Assembly (NCBI RefSeq): GCF_000264995.1
Contig: NW_006767437.1
Span: forward strand, 190,904-254,903
Direction of reading: 5' to 3'
From: Punctularia strigosozonata HHB-11173 SS5
Lineage: Eukaryota > Basidiomycota > Agaricomycetes > Corticiales > Punctulariaceae
DNA length: 64,000 nt
The notes below the pieces were generated by a model. That model ran no database searches and was not told the origin of the DNA. It was given only the letters and a program-made list of their open reading frames with translations. The position numbers and the translations under genes were made by a program. Below, in pieces: positions 20,102 to 31,240 of the stretch (the stretch's first letter is position 1; each line of letters opens with the position of its first letter).

Positions 20102-21230
20102 TTATCGATCCGCCTGTTCTGAAGTCTTGTCCTGTTGTTGGGCTTGCTTAAACTGTTCCCTCTCGGCGAGTAAATCCTTGCCCCAGCCTTGAACCTCAGG
20201 ATGACGGATGTTGGGGAGGCTGCTATCGAAGAACGGCTGCAAGGTTTTCATGCCATGATCTCGCTCGTACTCGAAAGCTTGTACGGTATGCTCGTGAGTT
20301 CAGAGGGTAAATTTTGACAAGCAAGGCAGCTCACCTTGGGCAGCCATCTCGAAACGATCAAGATCTAGACTGTCTGTGAGGCACATGCTACAGGAAGACT
20401 AAGTGAGCTTACCTTTGACAAAACGGGCTTCTTTGCTCTCCCCGTCTTCGTACTCCTGGAATGGACATCACCGAGGAGCGCAGTGTTCCGCTTGCTCGTA
20501 CTCACCTGCCACAACGCTTCGATTTTCTGTGCTGTGGGACTATTGTGTAACATCTCGTGCACGAAGTTATGCATCGCTTCCTGTTCCTCTGGGTTACTCT
20601 GAGTTCCTCCGCCATGAGAAACAATGGACGAACTGCCTCCAGCCGCCTCTTTTCAGCTTTCGGGATGCCTTCGCGGGGAGCGATATCGCCGACTGTCATA
20701 GACTATGTGGGTTGAAATCTATTTCGACGGTTGAACGCGTACTCACCCTGTGCTTCTGCGAGATCATGTACCAGACACATCATGACACATCTACAGAATC
20801 AGTTGAGGGGGCAACAGTAACTGAATTCGCCTCACTTGCTGACGTCCAGATCTGCGTCTGCGGTGCACATCGCAAGAAGCGACATGCGGTACATGTGGTC
20901 CGATATGCTATCATCGCTGTCGGTGAATCATTGCCTGATAGAAAGGGTGCCCACTACCTCTCCGGATTGGGCACCTGTTAAGATCGCATCTTAAACGCTG
21001 TATGCATCCTGGTCGAAGCGGCAGGACAACCTTGTGGTCCACCCACCCCGTCCGTTTCTGGGTCTGAAGTATATTGAGTGGGGTGATTTCCTGAGTGCTA
21101 GAACTACGTTGCTGACCTTCAGTCTCTCGATGATATGGAAGAAAGCGAGTCTATCGCGCGCTTCATTGCCTGCCGAGACGTAAAGGGGGAGGAAGACACG
21201 AGGCTGCTGCGTTGAACCTGCTGGAGTCAT
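20102..21230 (-). CDS. HD-domain 5'-deoxynucleotidase (HDDC2/YGK1-like)
   Basis: Ten exons on the minus strand (21230-21117, 21063-21031, 20974-20958, 20916-20836, 20790-20747, 20692-20634, 20598-20506, 20455-20413, 20364-20335, 20277-20102) encode 229 aa. The order of conserved parts matches the HDDC2 family: FFHIIERLK, KRTGWVDHKVPNPES, SDHMYRMSLLAM, LVHDLAEAQVGDIAP, EEQEAMHNFVHEML, LWQEYEDGESKEARFVKD and LDRFEMAAQAFEYE. The metal-binding His, His-Asp and distal Asp of HD hydrolases are in the second, third and last of these blocks. Relatives hydrolyse deoxynucleoside 5'-monophosphates. Exons are very small, including a 17-nt one. It is divergent from the APP1 gene with 220 bp between starts. 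Confidence 0.9.
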
Positions 21231-21450
21231 CTTTACGATTGTGATCGTTGCGACAACACGCGAGATTGCAAGCAGTTTTCGACTTCGTACGCTGTGGAAG
21301 AAGAGCTTGAGGCTTGGCTAATTATGGACTGCAGATGGGATGACGTAACGCTCTGCACTGCAACGACCGTGAACACCGCGACCCTCGGAAGCTTGAACCT
21401 TCTCCAGATGTGCGCGCCTGTTCGACCTCGATGCGTCTGAGCGCGCGACC

Positions 21451-23895
21451 ATGGCCAACGACATGCCGTCCTGGAGACCCATTTCCTCCAAGCTCGCAAA
21501 CTTCAAGTCCTATCTGAACCCCAGAGATTCGAGCTCATCGTCTCGAGCAGCCCGCCCGAGGCAGCTGCAGGAGGCACCGCGCACCCAGTCGTGGGGTCAG
21601 TGGGCCGGGGAGAAACTGAAGGGGGTGCGTAACCTGGATCAGACGACTTCGGTTCCATTGAACGAGCACTCAGATCAGTGGCAGCGAAGGAAGCAACTCT
21701 GGAAACCATAGACTTTCGTTGTTCCCGGGATGGGCCGCCCGGAGGTATCAACGAGTGACGGACAATCTTCGTGGTTGGTAGAAAAGGTCTTTCCTTGGTC
21801 TTTCCCGTCGCTCAATTCGTATGTAGAAGACCCATTCGATGTCGATCTTTTCGTGTCGGGCTTCGCCGTCAGTTACACCTCTCCCGAAAACGCCTCAAGG
21901 TCACAGAAGGCATTTATAAGACTTGCGAAAGGTTCTTCCTCTCTTGTTGTTCCAAACCCAGACCCTCACTCCGCTAGGATTCGCCAACCTGCCGAAGATC
22001 GCAGGAACGATATCTCCGACCAACCCGTCACCTCCGTTCCAGCGCCTTTCTCCATCAACCGAAGAGCTGCTGAAACAGATCCACCTCCCACCACGGCCAA
22101 CAGAAATCACTGAAGAATCCGAGGTTCAAGCCCTGGAAGATCACTTTCGCAATCTCGATTTCGACACTATTTCCACAGGAAGCGATACGTCCTCGATGAT
22201 GTCCCGTTCCTCCTCCTCGTCATCCGCCATATCAAGCTCGCCATCCACTCTCTCAGAACCCTCGGGATACGCCGTATCCCCCGGTGGATTTAAAAGTTCG
22301 TTGCATCAACTCCACTTCAACCTCGAGCAGCGACTTCAGCCTTTCTGGTCCTCCACCTTGCCTAATCGACCCGTCCGTCTTACGCTCTTCACCGGCCCTT
22401 GTTCCCAAGACCATCCTGAAGCGGACCAACGTGGTCACAAGCCGCTTGCTGTCCAGAAGGTCAAGACGGCTGCAGATGGCTCGTTTCAATGGCGGTTCTC
22501 TGTACCCTACGAGCGGATGTGCACGCATCCCGGTGCTCTCGAAGTGGTCTTCGGCGATCCGACGGTAGAGCACAACTTTTACGTATTGGCGGAGCTCCTT
22601 CCGCCGCCACCGCCTGAGCAGGTTCCGACCACTTATGCTGCCCGTCAGCCTCCCCAACACGTGCACGCTTCCTCGGAGCCGACTGCAAAAGCGCAAATCC
22701 AAATACCGTTGTCGCACTGCCCTGTGCGTGTGATATCGGACATTGACGATACAGTCAAGATGTCCAGTATCATCAGCGGGGCCCGCGCGATATTTCATAA
22801 CGTCTTCGTCAAAGACCTCAAGGACCTCATCATACCGGGCATGGGCGAGTGGTACACATGGATGTGGAAGCGCGGTGTGCGGTTTCACTACGTTGTGAGT
22901 GGGGCTCGACGTGTTCTCGGTTATGGATCTCACCCATCTCAATCCAGTCCAATGGGCCGTTTGAGCTCTTGCCTGTCCTCTCCGAGTTCTTCCAGATCTC
23001 ATCGCTGCCCCCGGGCTCAGTCAAGCTCAAGTCTTACGCGGGACGTTCACTGTTCAACGGTCTCTTATCTGCGCCCGCGCAGCGCAAGCGAGCGGGCGTC
23101 GCGGAGATCCTCGACAACTTCTGCGACTCGCGGTTCTTCCTCGTAGGCGACTCGGGCGAGCAAGACCTCGAGCTTTACGCGACCATGGCCGCAGACCGTC
23201 CGGATCAGATTCTGGCTATCTTCATTCGTGACGTGAACCAATACGACGAAGGCGTTACCGGCCTCGATGATCCGAGGGGCACGCGGCCGACGAGTGTGAG
23301 CGTTGGCGTACCTGCAACCCCGCGGGGTGGCAAATTGGCTGCCCCAGTACGAACGCTGCGCAATCCAAAACGCGCGATGTCGGAATTACTGACCCCTACG
23401 ACTCCGCGAGAGAGGACGTCGAGTTATCTCATACCAGGGCGCTCGCACTCAAGGCCTCCTTCGATTGCCAGCGCACCGAGCACTCCGACGGACTATTTTT
23501 CCAGCAACCTCCATTCAGACTCTATTTCCGCCTCTCCGAGCCCAATCGGTATGCCGGAGTCCCCTGCATCTAGTCACAACGAGCTACCCGACGCCCATGA
23601 TCCATATGCAGATCCGGAGGCGACGCCAATGCCGGATCATGTCACGACGTTTGCTCCGAACGATGTTACGATACCCGGAGCTGGGCGCGCACCACAGGGA
23701 CTGAGCGTCAACGAGCGGAGGAGGTTTGAGCTTCAGCAACGCGTGTACAAGGCGCGAGCGATCGTCCCTCCGCATATACCCATACGAGTCTTCCGAGAGC
23801 CGCAAGAATGCGTGGAGGCCGCGGATATGTTGGATAAGCTGTTTGTAGGCACACAACCCGAGATCACAGGCGGATCCCAGGTGTATGGGCCATAA
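21451..23895 (+). CDS. APP1: APP1-type phosphatidate phosphatase
   Basis: Five exons (21451-21624, 21674-21773, 21827-21931, 21978-22894, 22948-23895) encode 747 aa. The N-terminus has SWGQWAGEK, LFPGWAARRY and EDPFDVDLFVSGFA, typical of fungal App1. The catalytic domain carries the DxDxT nucleophile motif DIDDTVK near residue 381, then FHYVSNGPFELLPVL, GSVKLKSY, KRAGVAEILDNF, FLVGDSGEQDLELY and IFIRDVN. App1 converts phosphatidate to diacylglycerol and in yeast works with actin-patch and endocytic proteins. The region between the N-terminal block and the catalytic domain is Ser-rich, and the C-terminal 240 residues are Pro/Ser-rich and probably disordered. The donor at 21774 (GTTGGT) is weak; an alternative two bases upstream would change one residue. 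Confidence 0.9.
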
Positions 23896-23998
23896 TGCTT
23901 CCGGGAGGCATGCACATACGGGACACAGATAGGCGCAGACTGTACAAGGATATAATTAATCAAGGAGAGTAGGCAAACAGTACGATAGGTGCATCTTG

Positions 23999-24901
23999 TC
24001 ATGATGACGCGAGTTTGGACTTAGCGGACAGCTTGGCTTCCCGAGCCTTTTGTATCGATGCTGTGATTTCTGCCATGAACTGATTCATCTCCTATCATAT
24101 TCATGAGTCTACGATGCTCCCTCGGCGACGCGGAGGCAGTGATACGCACCGTGTTGTTGGGCTCAAACGCGAGGCCGAGCGCGATAGAGTCCCGTGCGCC
24201 TTCGAGGTCACCGAGCGCCACGAGCGCCTTGGCCTTGCGGAAGTGGCCCTTGCTCCAATTCCGCTTCAGCTGGACGACCGTCTCGGCATCAACGAGCGCG
24301 CTGATGGGGTCTCCGGACTCGAGATACGCAGCCGAGCGGTTGGAAATCACAGCGGAAAGTTCCTCGCGCATAATCTGCTGGGCTTCCCATGGCGCGCGGC
24401 TGCAGGCAAGACTCGCTGCCATGGTGTATTTCACTAAGGCCTTTTCATGCTGACCTGCTTTGAAGAGGGCCTGGAGTGCGGATACGAGCATGAACCACTG
24501 TGAAATAGCAGCGAAGCGAATGAGATTATACGAACGTTGCCCTCTTCTTTGGTTACGTTGACCGCCTGGGACAGTTTCTGGTTCACAATCTTCGCAGGAG
24601 GGGGACATAGCAGGTTCGGGTTCAAGAAGAGGACCTTGCTCAACCGGTTGAGCTCCTTGAAGTCAAGGTCGCAGTCCGTGCACTTCTCGACGGAGTGCTT
24701 GGCGCAGAGCACGGAGGGACTATTGACATCGCCACCGATGCTGAGGTCGACGGGATGAAAGGACTGGTCGATGATGGCCTGCATGACTGGGTCTGGCGGC
24801 GGGGGCACCATTTGGGGAGCCTGTTGAGGCTGAGCTGGTGGTTGCGGGCCATGAGAATGCGTGTGGGCTTCGCCCGGTGCATGCGTATGTGAGTGGGACA
24901 T
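23999..24901 (-). CDS. sec72: Sec72-like subunit of the ER translocation complex
   Basis: Three minus-strand exons (24901-24536, 24497-24150, 24091-23999) encode 268 aa. The N-terminus is His/Pro/Gln-rich. A central block near 60-85 has CAKHSVEKCTDCDLDF, with Cys and His spaced like a small metal site. From about residue 130 a TPR region follows: ALFKAGQHEKALVKYTMA, ELSAVISNRSAAYLESGDPISALVDAETVV, and KGHFRKAKALVALGDLEGARDSIALGLAFEPNN. Fungal Sec72 is the cytosolic TPR subunit of the post-translational Sec63 translocon and binds Hsp70 tails. The start at 24901 is preferred, although an in-frame extension upstream exists. The assignment to Sec72 rather than another small TPR protein rests on layout and length. 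Confidence 0.8.
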
Positions 24902-25657
24902 CGAGACAGAAGATCTGAGCCTGGTCAGCATGAGCATTACGAGCGACAGTGATACTGTGACTTACTATGGACTGTCCAGGCGAGAAATTAATGGGCAAGC
25001 AGGTCACACTGGCAAGTGCGTATCAAACAGTAATGCACGTCCTTGACTAGAGGGTGATCAATGACTCTTGAATGCTTCAGTCCTCAGTAACATTCAAGAA
25101 GTAAGAGCATACCAATGCCGACGTCTCTTGCGCGTTCGTTGGAGGATATAGAGACACGTATACGGTGCTTCACTTCCCTGGATCTTTGGCTGAGCTGGCA
25201 TGAGACGCGTCACAGCCACTCGGGCTGAACCGAAGTGCCGCACGCGATTTACAGTGATTCATCCCCGTGCCGGCGCCGGCCGCCCCACTTCGGTTATTCA
25301 TATCTATGCAGACTGAGCATCTCGAGCACCCAAGCAGTCGAGCACTCAGGTCGCCGATGACTGTAATATGTATCCACGCACAGGCACCCACCTTCGGGAA
25401 ACCGGCAGCTGAGAAGCATCAGAGCGCAACAGCAGGTCGTCCGACTGGACAGAAACCGAGCAACGGGAGGCACAGAACCTTCGGGAAGCGATACACTGTC
25501 GACATGGGGAGAGGGGCGACGATAATCATGACCAAGCCGTAAGCGTGGCTATCATACTCAATGACTGACGTCGCATCCTCCATCGATGCTGGTATAAATC
25601 ACACCCGTCCATACCTCGCGACTGCACATCCGTCTTACCATATACACCTCGGAAGAC
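24902..25657. other. Divergent intergenic region, sec72 / dienelactone hydrolase 1
   Basis: About 0.75 kb between divergent starts. Apart from the TATA box near its right end, nothing specific was recognised. Confidence 0.4.
25593..25598 (+). promoter_or_regulatory. TATA box of dienelactone hydrolase gene 1
   Basis: TATAAA, 65 nt upstream of the start codon. The downstream paralogue has the same motif at nearly the same distance. Confidence 0.6.
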
Positions 25658-26808
25658 ATGAGTTTCTGCAAAGACTGTATCTCCGGTATGTTTTCGGCAG
25701 ACCGTTTGAGCCTGAGTCTCTGACCTCGGAGGATGCTATCCAGGCGTGATCCACGAGGGCGAGCCACAAGGTGATACGAGAACATATCCACATTTCCCCT
25801 TATTGACAGCAACGCAGGCAAGTTTGAGAAGATCGATGGTGTTGATGCCTATGTCGCCACCCCGGAGATCGACTACCCTAAGGACAAGTACGAAGTTATC
25901 GCCTTTTAATGCAAGGTCGATACTCACCTGTCATATTTCTCCAGGGTCATCCTCTTCCTTCCCGACATCTACGGTCTTGCTCAAAACAGCAAGCTCGTGG
26001 CCGACGCCTTCGCGAAGAATGGCTTTAAGACAGTCATTCCAGACTACCTCAACGGCGACCCCGTGCCAGAGGATGTGCTTCGGGGGAAAGTGCCAAATTT
26101 CTCAATTCAGGAGTGGTTCAAGAACCATGGAACGGAGCAGACCCGTGCACCGCTCGACAAGGTCATCAATGGGTTGAAGGCACAGGGCGTCACTACGTTC
26201 GGTGTTACCGGTTACTGCCTTGGAGGTGAGTGTGTGCTGCCAGTGCGAGTATCGCATCACCGATCTGTTAACGCCTTGCAGCTCGGTACGCATTTGACCT
26301 CGCGTTTGAGGACTTCCCCAAGGCGGTCGTCGTTAGCCATCCCTCGTTGATCGAATACGCGGACCTTGAGGTGAGGAATATCATCGTCTACCCAAGCTGG
26401 TTTATCATGACTGCATCTTCTGACTTGGGGGAACCAGAAATACTTCGCCCAATCTAAAGCGCCGCTGCTCATCAACTCGTGTGAAGTTGACCAGATGTTC
26501 CCTCCTGACAAGCAGGCTAAAGCAGACGAAATTTTCGGAGACGGCAAATTTGTGCCAGGCTACACACGGGTGCACTGGGAGGGTTGCACACATGGGTAAG
26601 ATAAATGTATGAGAACTCTCAGAGATGCCAATGCTCACCTCCTCGCCTCCATCGCAGATTCTCCATTCGCGGCGACATCGTGAGTCTATATTATGCTCCT
26701 TCCGTTGAACCCATACTAATCTCAGCCTGGCAGAGTGACCCAAAGGTTAAGGCCGGCAAGGAGGGTGCATTCAAGGCTGCTGTCGACTTTTTCATCAAGA
26801 ACTTGTAG
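25658..26808 (+). CDS. Dienelactone hydrolase family protein, copy 1
   Basis: Eight exons (25658-25685, 25744-25770, 25818-25887, 25945-26225, 26282-26370, 26438-26595, 26659-26680, 26734-26808) encode 249 aa. It is an alpha/beta hydrolase of the DLH family. The nucleophile elbow is GYCLGG with Cys, the acid is in SCEVDQMFP, and the His is in GCTHG followed by FSIRGD. VILFLPDIYGLA is the first core strand region. It begins with a short Cys-bearing segment (MSFCKDCISG). Bacterial relatives open dienelactone in chlorocatechol breakdown; fungal ones have broad ester activity, so the substrate is unknown. The exon lengths equal those of copy 2 one for one. Confidence 0.93.
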
Positions 26809-27617
26809 ATGAGTTCAGATACGTAACCCGTATTGGATGAACTATTGTTTCGGCAGCCCGAATGTATGTGAAGCATTGTCGGATCATATGTGTTGTTATA
26901 TCAGACTCTTTCCCCCGACTTCGCATGTCAGCGAGACCGTGGCAAGCCCACAGTACTGCCTGGGTACCGCACCAGGCGGCTAACAGCAAGCAGTCTGCCG
27001 GCTATACGTGCATCAAGATTAGATCACGCGCACGGCGCGTACCCGCGCTTCTCCCACTCCCAACTCGCAAAAGCACTTCAGCCTTCCGTCGTGTCCAGTC
27101 CCCGGTGTACCTCTGTGCACTGGCATATAGCTAGGATGCATACGACTGAAATGCGATTCTGACGCCCATACAACCTCTCGCTCGTCTGGTAGATAGGTAG
27201 GTAGGTAGATTGCCGACGTGGTCCCGGTAGCGGAACAGCCGGTTGCTGCGCTGCACGTACGCCACTCGTGCAGGCGACAGCGTGCCAGGCAGCTCGACGG
27301 TTTTCGTGAGCTGAAGCAGCCGACCGCACCGTGTCACCACCAGCACCAAAAATCCTAGGTACATGTGTACATACAGTGCTATGTAATGTATGTTAGGCAA
27401 GCCATTTTCAGAGGGTTATCAACCTGTGGCTGAGCGCTCGCTCGAAGGACGGTGCCACGGTGGGGAAGTGCTTTCCAAGAGAGGCAGAAGATGACGAATC
27501 ACTACCCTCAAGCTTGAGGGTCACTGCGCCATCGACCTCGGTATAAATGGAGGGACACGTTCTTCCCAGAGGAGGCAGCTTTCCCTACCCATTCCTCGTG
27601 CCACGTACGCCTCCAAC
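26809..27617. other. Spacer between the dienelactone hydrolase copies
   Basis: About 0.8 kb with no gene. A short gatagg/taggtagg repeat lies at about 27190-27210, and a TATA box lies near the right end. Confidence 0.45.
27542..27547 (+). promoter_or_regulatory. TATA box of dienelactone hydrolase gene 2
   Basis: TATAAA, 76 nt upstream of the start codon, in the same arrangement as at copy 1. Confidence 0.6.
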
Positions 27618-28777
27618 ATGAGCTTCTGCAAGGACTGCATCTCTGGTACGCTTTCGTGTTGGATAATACGCTAGATTCCAACAGACTGCTAATCTGCGAT
27701 ATCACCACCAGGTGTGATAAACGAAGGCGAGCCAGCCGGTGAGTACTTAACCTCCACGTCGATGTCCTCGTCTATGATTGTATATCTGATAACCTTATAG
27801 GCAAGATCGAGAAGATCGATGGCGTCGACGTCTATGTAGCGACCCCGGAGATTGACTATCCCAAGGACAAGTACGTAATGTTCGGCGTTATCAAGGATGG
27901 CATATTCACCTACATATCCGCGCAGGGTTATCCTTTTCCTTCCCGATGTCTTCGGTTTAGCCCAGAACAACAAGCTCGTCGCCGACGCATTCGCGAAGAA
28001 TGGATTCAAGACTATCCTTCCTGACTACCTCAACGGCGATCCGATCTCTGAGGACGTGTTGACGGGCAAGGTTCCCGGTTTCACGATCAACGACTGGTTC
28101 GCGAACCACGGCCCGGACAAGACCCGCCCGCCGCTTGACAAAGTCATCAACGCGCTGAAAACGCAGGGCGTAACTATCTTCGGTGCTACTGGGTACTGCC
28201 TCGGGGGTAAGTTTGCTACACAGGCACAACTGTCGCACCATTGATCTGGCATCTTCACCACAGCTCGCTATGCGTTTGACCTTGCATTCGAAAACATCCC
28301 TAAGGCGGTTGTCGTCAACCACCCTTCGCTACTCGAGCCCAGCGACCTGGAGGTGGGGACGTCTATCACCAGGTTGTAACGCGTTCAGGTTTCAATTGTC
28401 AAATCCAGAAATACTTCTCGGTGTCTAAGGCACCGCTCCTCATCAACTCGTGCGAGGTTGACCAGATGTTCCCCGCCGAGAAGCAGGCAAAGGCGGACGA
28501 GATCTTCGGCAACGGCAAGTTCGCTCCAGGATACACGCGTCTGTACTGGGAAGGCTGCACACACGGGTGAGATAACTTGCAAGATGTTAGGGATGACGCG
28601 ATTACTGATAGATCGCCGCTATCAGGTTCGCTGTTCGTGGCGATGTCGTACGTCTTTGTTATACGCCCTCCTTGTGGTCGTATGCTGATCCGAACCCTAC
28701 AGAGCGACCCCAAGGTGAAAGCCGGCAAGGAGGGTGCCTTCAAGGCCGCCGTCGAATTCTTCATCAAGAACCTTTAG
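27618..28777 (+). CDS. Dienelactone hydrolase family protein, copy 2
   Basis: Eight exons (27618-27645, 27712-27738, 27801-27870, 27926-28206, 28264-28352, 28409-28566, 28626-28647, 28703-28777) encode 249 aa. Every exon has the same length as in copy 1 and most residues agree, while the introns differ. The catalytic Cys (GYCLGG), Asp (SCEVDQMFP) and His (GCTHG) are all kept, so both copies look functional. Differences cluster in the cap around residues 85-115 (for example DWFANHGPDK against EWFKNHGTEQ), which could alter substrate choice. This is a tandem duplicate in direct orientation, about 0.8 kb apart. Confidence 0.93.
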
Positions 28778-29274
28778 AAAGCACGCGCTAAGAGATGACG
28801 AATAGGTAGTATTTTGGGGCATAAATGTACATCATTGATCATATGCTTCGACGAAATGAGCATTCCATAAGTAAGGCCTTGATGTTCTACGCCACACGGC
28901 ACCACTTCGACTGCGCTGCGTTCGTTCGTCAAGCTCACTTTGACCTCGCGAAGCGTATACTAGTCTCAAGTGGCGAGGTCTTGACAAGCTGACGTAAACA
29001 GGCTTCTAATGAATCGCGCTTATACGCCCTTCGAACCCTTTCCTCTCAAATACTCCCTCGTCGCGCGACAGATTCAGCAAACCGTGTACTTCAGCATTTC
29101 TGTCCTTGAAGCTTGACCAGCTAACAACAGACAACGTACATCAATTCGTCGGGCGTCCCGACGTTGTCGTTTGGACTGCTTAGGATCTTCCTCGCCGACG
29201 TTACGCCGACCCACGTTGTGCATATATCCGACTACGGCCTCGTTCTGGAATGCAGGTCAAAGACTCTGTGTCAA
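28778..29274. other. Intergenic region before the F-box-like gene
   Basis: About 0.5 kb. A run of potential exons with poor splice sites is present, so the 5' end of the next gene may extend into it, but nothing could be supported. Confidence 0.3.
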
Positions 29275-30487
29275 ATGAAGATAGAGCAGCATCGCAGATT
29301 CTTGTCGTGCCTCCGCAGCTGGTCAGCGTTCTCGGGCGGTCGGAGGCGCATATATGCAGTGCAGGAAACTGACGATTCCCACCGACTGGCTGCATATAGT
29401 TCTCGCCAACGCTACCTTTGGAGCTTGTCGACAGAATCATCTGCGTGGCTCTTTTCACGAATCATGATTTTTCGGTCGTCAAAAGTGTTTCTGTTACGTG
29501 CTATCGGTTCCGGCAGATAGCGCTCCGGTGCTTCTTCTACCACACCGAGATTCTCTCCCTTCGTAAATGGGAGTCGGAATCACTCATTGAAGGCATCTAC
29601 GGGTGGGCTCGGTGCGTATATGCATATATGCACATCCTTTTGATCGCATCGCTGTGTCGACCATTGACGTGACATCTACCTAGCTCGCTTTCGTGTCGCT
29701 CAACGGTTTCTCCAACGAAGATCCTTCGTTTCTCGAACCTCATCAATCTTGAGATTGATCTCGACCTAGAACATCAAGGAACGCAGTACAAGAGAGTGCA
29801 GAAACTCATAAGGGCGCTGCCTTCCAACCTCTTGTCGCTGAAGCTTTCCTGCTTGCCTCGGATCGACCTGCATCTCTTATCTGCGATCTCTATCACGCTT
29901 CCCCTCTTGAGAGTCCTCGGGCTTGAATGCACGGAACGCTTGGACTGGAGTGGATGCTGGGGCTGCCTCGAAGACTCTGCTCAGCTCGTGGTTCACTCCC
30001 CCGTACCCTATGATTATTCAAGCGTTGATGAACTTGCGGCAAGTGCACCTTTGCGTTTCAGGGCTGATCTGCAGATCTCGCTGAAGCTAGTGAACCCTCT
30101 TAGCGTGCTTACGGAAAGACTCTGGCACCCCTTGTCAACTTGGAACATCTTGCGCTTGGTATCTTTCTATCGGACGAGGACACGCTGTCGGACTACATTT
30201 ATCATGCTGTCCATTGCGGGAGCGCCGCAAACACGGAATGCACATCGGCGCAGCCTCCATGCCGACTTGACGGTCACGGGTACGACAGTACGGCCATGGC
30301 GGTCCGCATTCGGGAACGCGAAGCAACGTTGCGGCTAGCACAGTATCTAAAGAACCTGAGGACTGTCAACTGGAGCTCTCTCTTCTACCGCGCAGGGGTC
30401 ACCGGCGATGATGGGTCCGAACGATCGACAACGATAGGCGTGACGCGTAAAGAAGGGAGGATCCGGGTAAAACCCATTCTGGCGTGA
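29275..30487 (+). pseudogene. F-box/LRR-like gene with a frame break
   Basis: A likely exon at 29400-29611 begins with TLPLELVDRIICVALF, an F-box-like start, and continues with SVTCYRFRQIALRCFFYH. A GT...AG intron (29612-29683) joins it in frame to leucine-rich sequence (KILRFSNLINLEIDLDL, ALPSNLLSLKLSCLPRIDLHLL). Near 30130 the sense sequence moves from one frame to another, SVLTERLW then PLVNLEHLALGIFLSDED, with no room for an intron. This looks like a 1-2 base indel, so the gene is either decaying or carries a sequence error. The 5' exon (29275-29358, with a 41-nt intron) is a guess. F-box proteins select substrates for SCF ubiquitin ligases, and mushroom genomes hold many fast-evolving copies. 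Confidence 0.5.
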
Positions 30488-31240
30488 GGAATGCAATCTC
30501 GTTGAACACGACGATATACAGCGATTAAGGTGTACCGTGTTCGTCTCGACAAAAGAAATGGAGTTGCTATGCCCGTGGATGGCCGATCATGATAGAGGGT
30601 ACCGGGTCCGCGTCGAGGTCGGAGCCGCGTTGGCTCTGAACCTGCCGGACAAATCACGCGCTCTAAGATTCGGCTAGGATGTATCGGGAGCAAAGCGCTT
30701 GCTCAAGCTGGCCGAAGTTGCGTGGAATCCGCGTTGGGATGTGGTGCAAGTCGGGCAGTACTTATTGAACGACCGGTCAACTCCGTGTGATTGACCAAGC
30801 AACAAAAGCTGCACAAAGAGAACGCTACTGGTATGGTCGCTGCAGACTGCCCGTCTCTGGCATTCGAGCTGCATGACCGAGAGAAGTGCGAAGCTGTACA
30901 TGATCGACAACCATGCCCAATCAGCTGGGTGTGATATAAGCTCAGCCTTCAACAGTGCCGTTTCATACACCTCAGTACATGAGACTGCTTATCGGGTCGT
31001 CGCGGATCCCTGAGACGTTTCGTTCGACTTGCATAGTCGACGATAATCGAGCCCCCTTTACGCAGCACGTTAATGTCGTGTGAAATGATCTCCGGCTTCA
31101 GCCTCCCCGAAATGCCTCCGGTTACCGGCAGGGCCGAAATATCATAGGTATGTGTTAAGACTCCTGACCACCTACCTCGCGTTTCTACATCCAACCACCA
31201 CCATCGTTCACCTTTCCGTAGATACCGACTCGGAGACAAA
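30488..31240. other. Intergenic region before the nitronate monooxygenase gene
   Basis: About 0.75 kb. Open frames are short, and none carries a recognisable motif. Confidence 0.4.
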
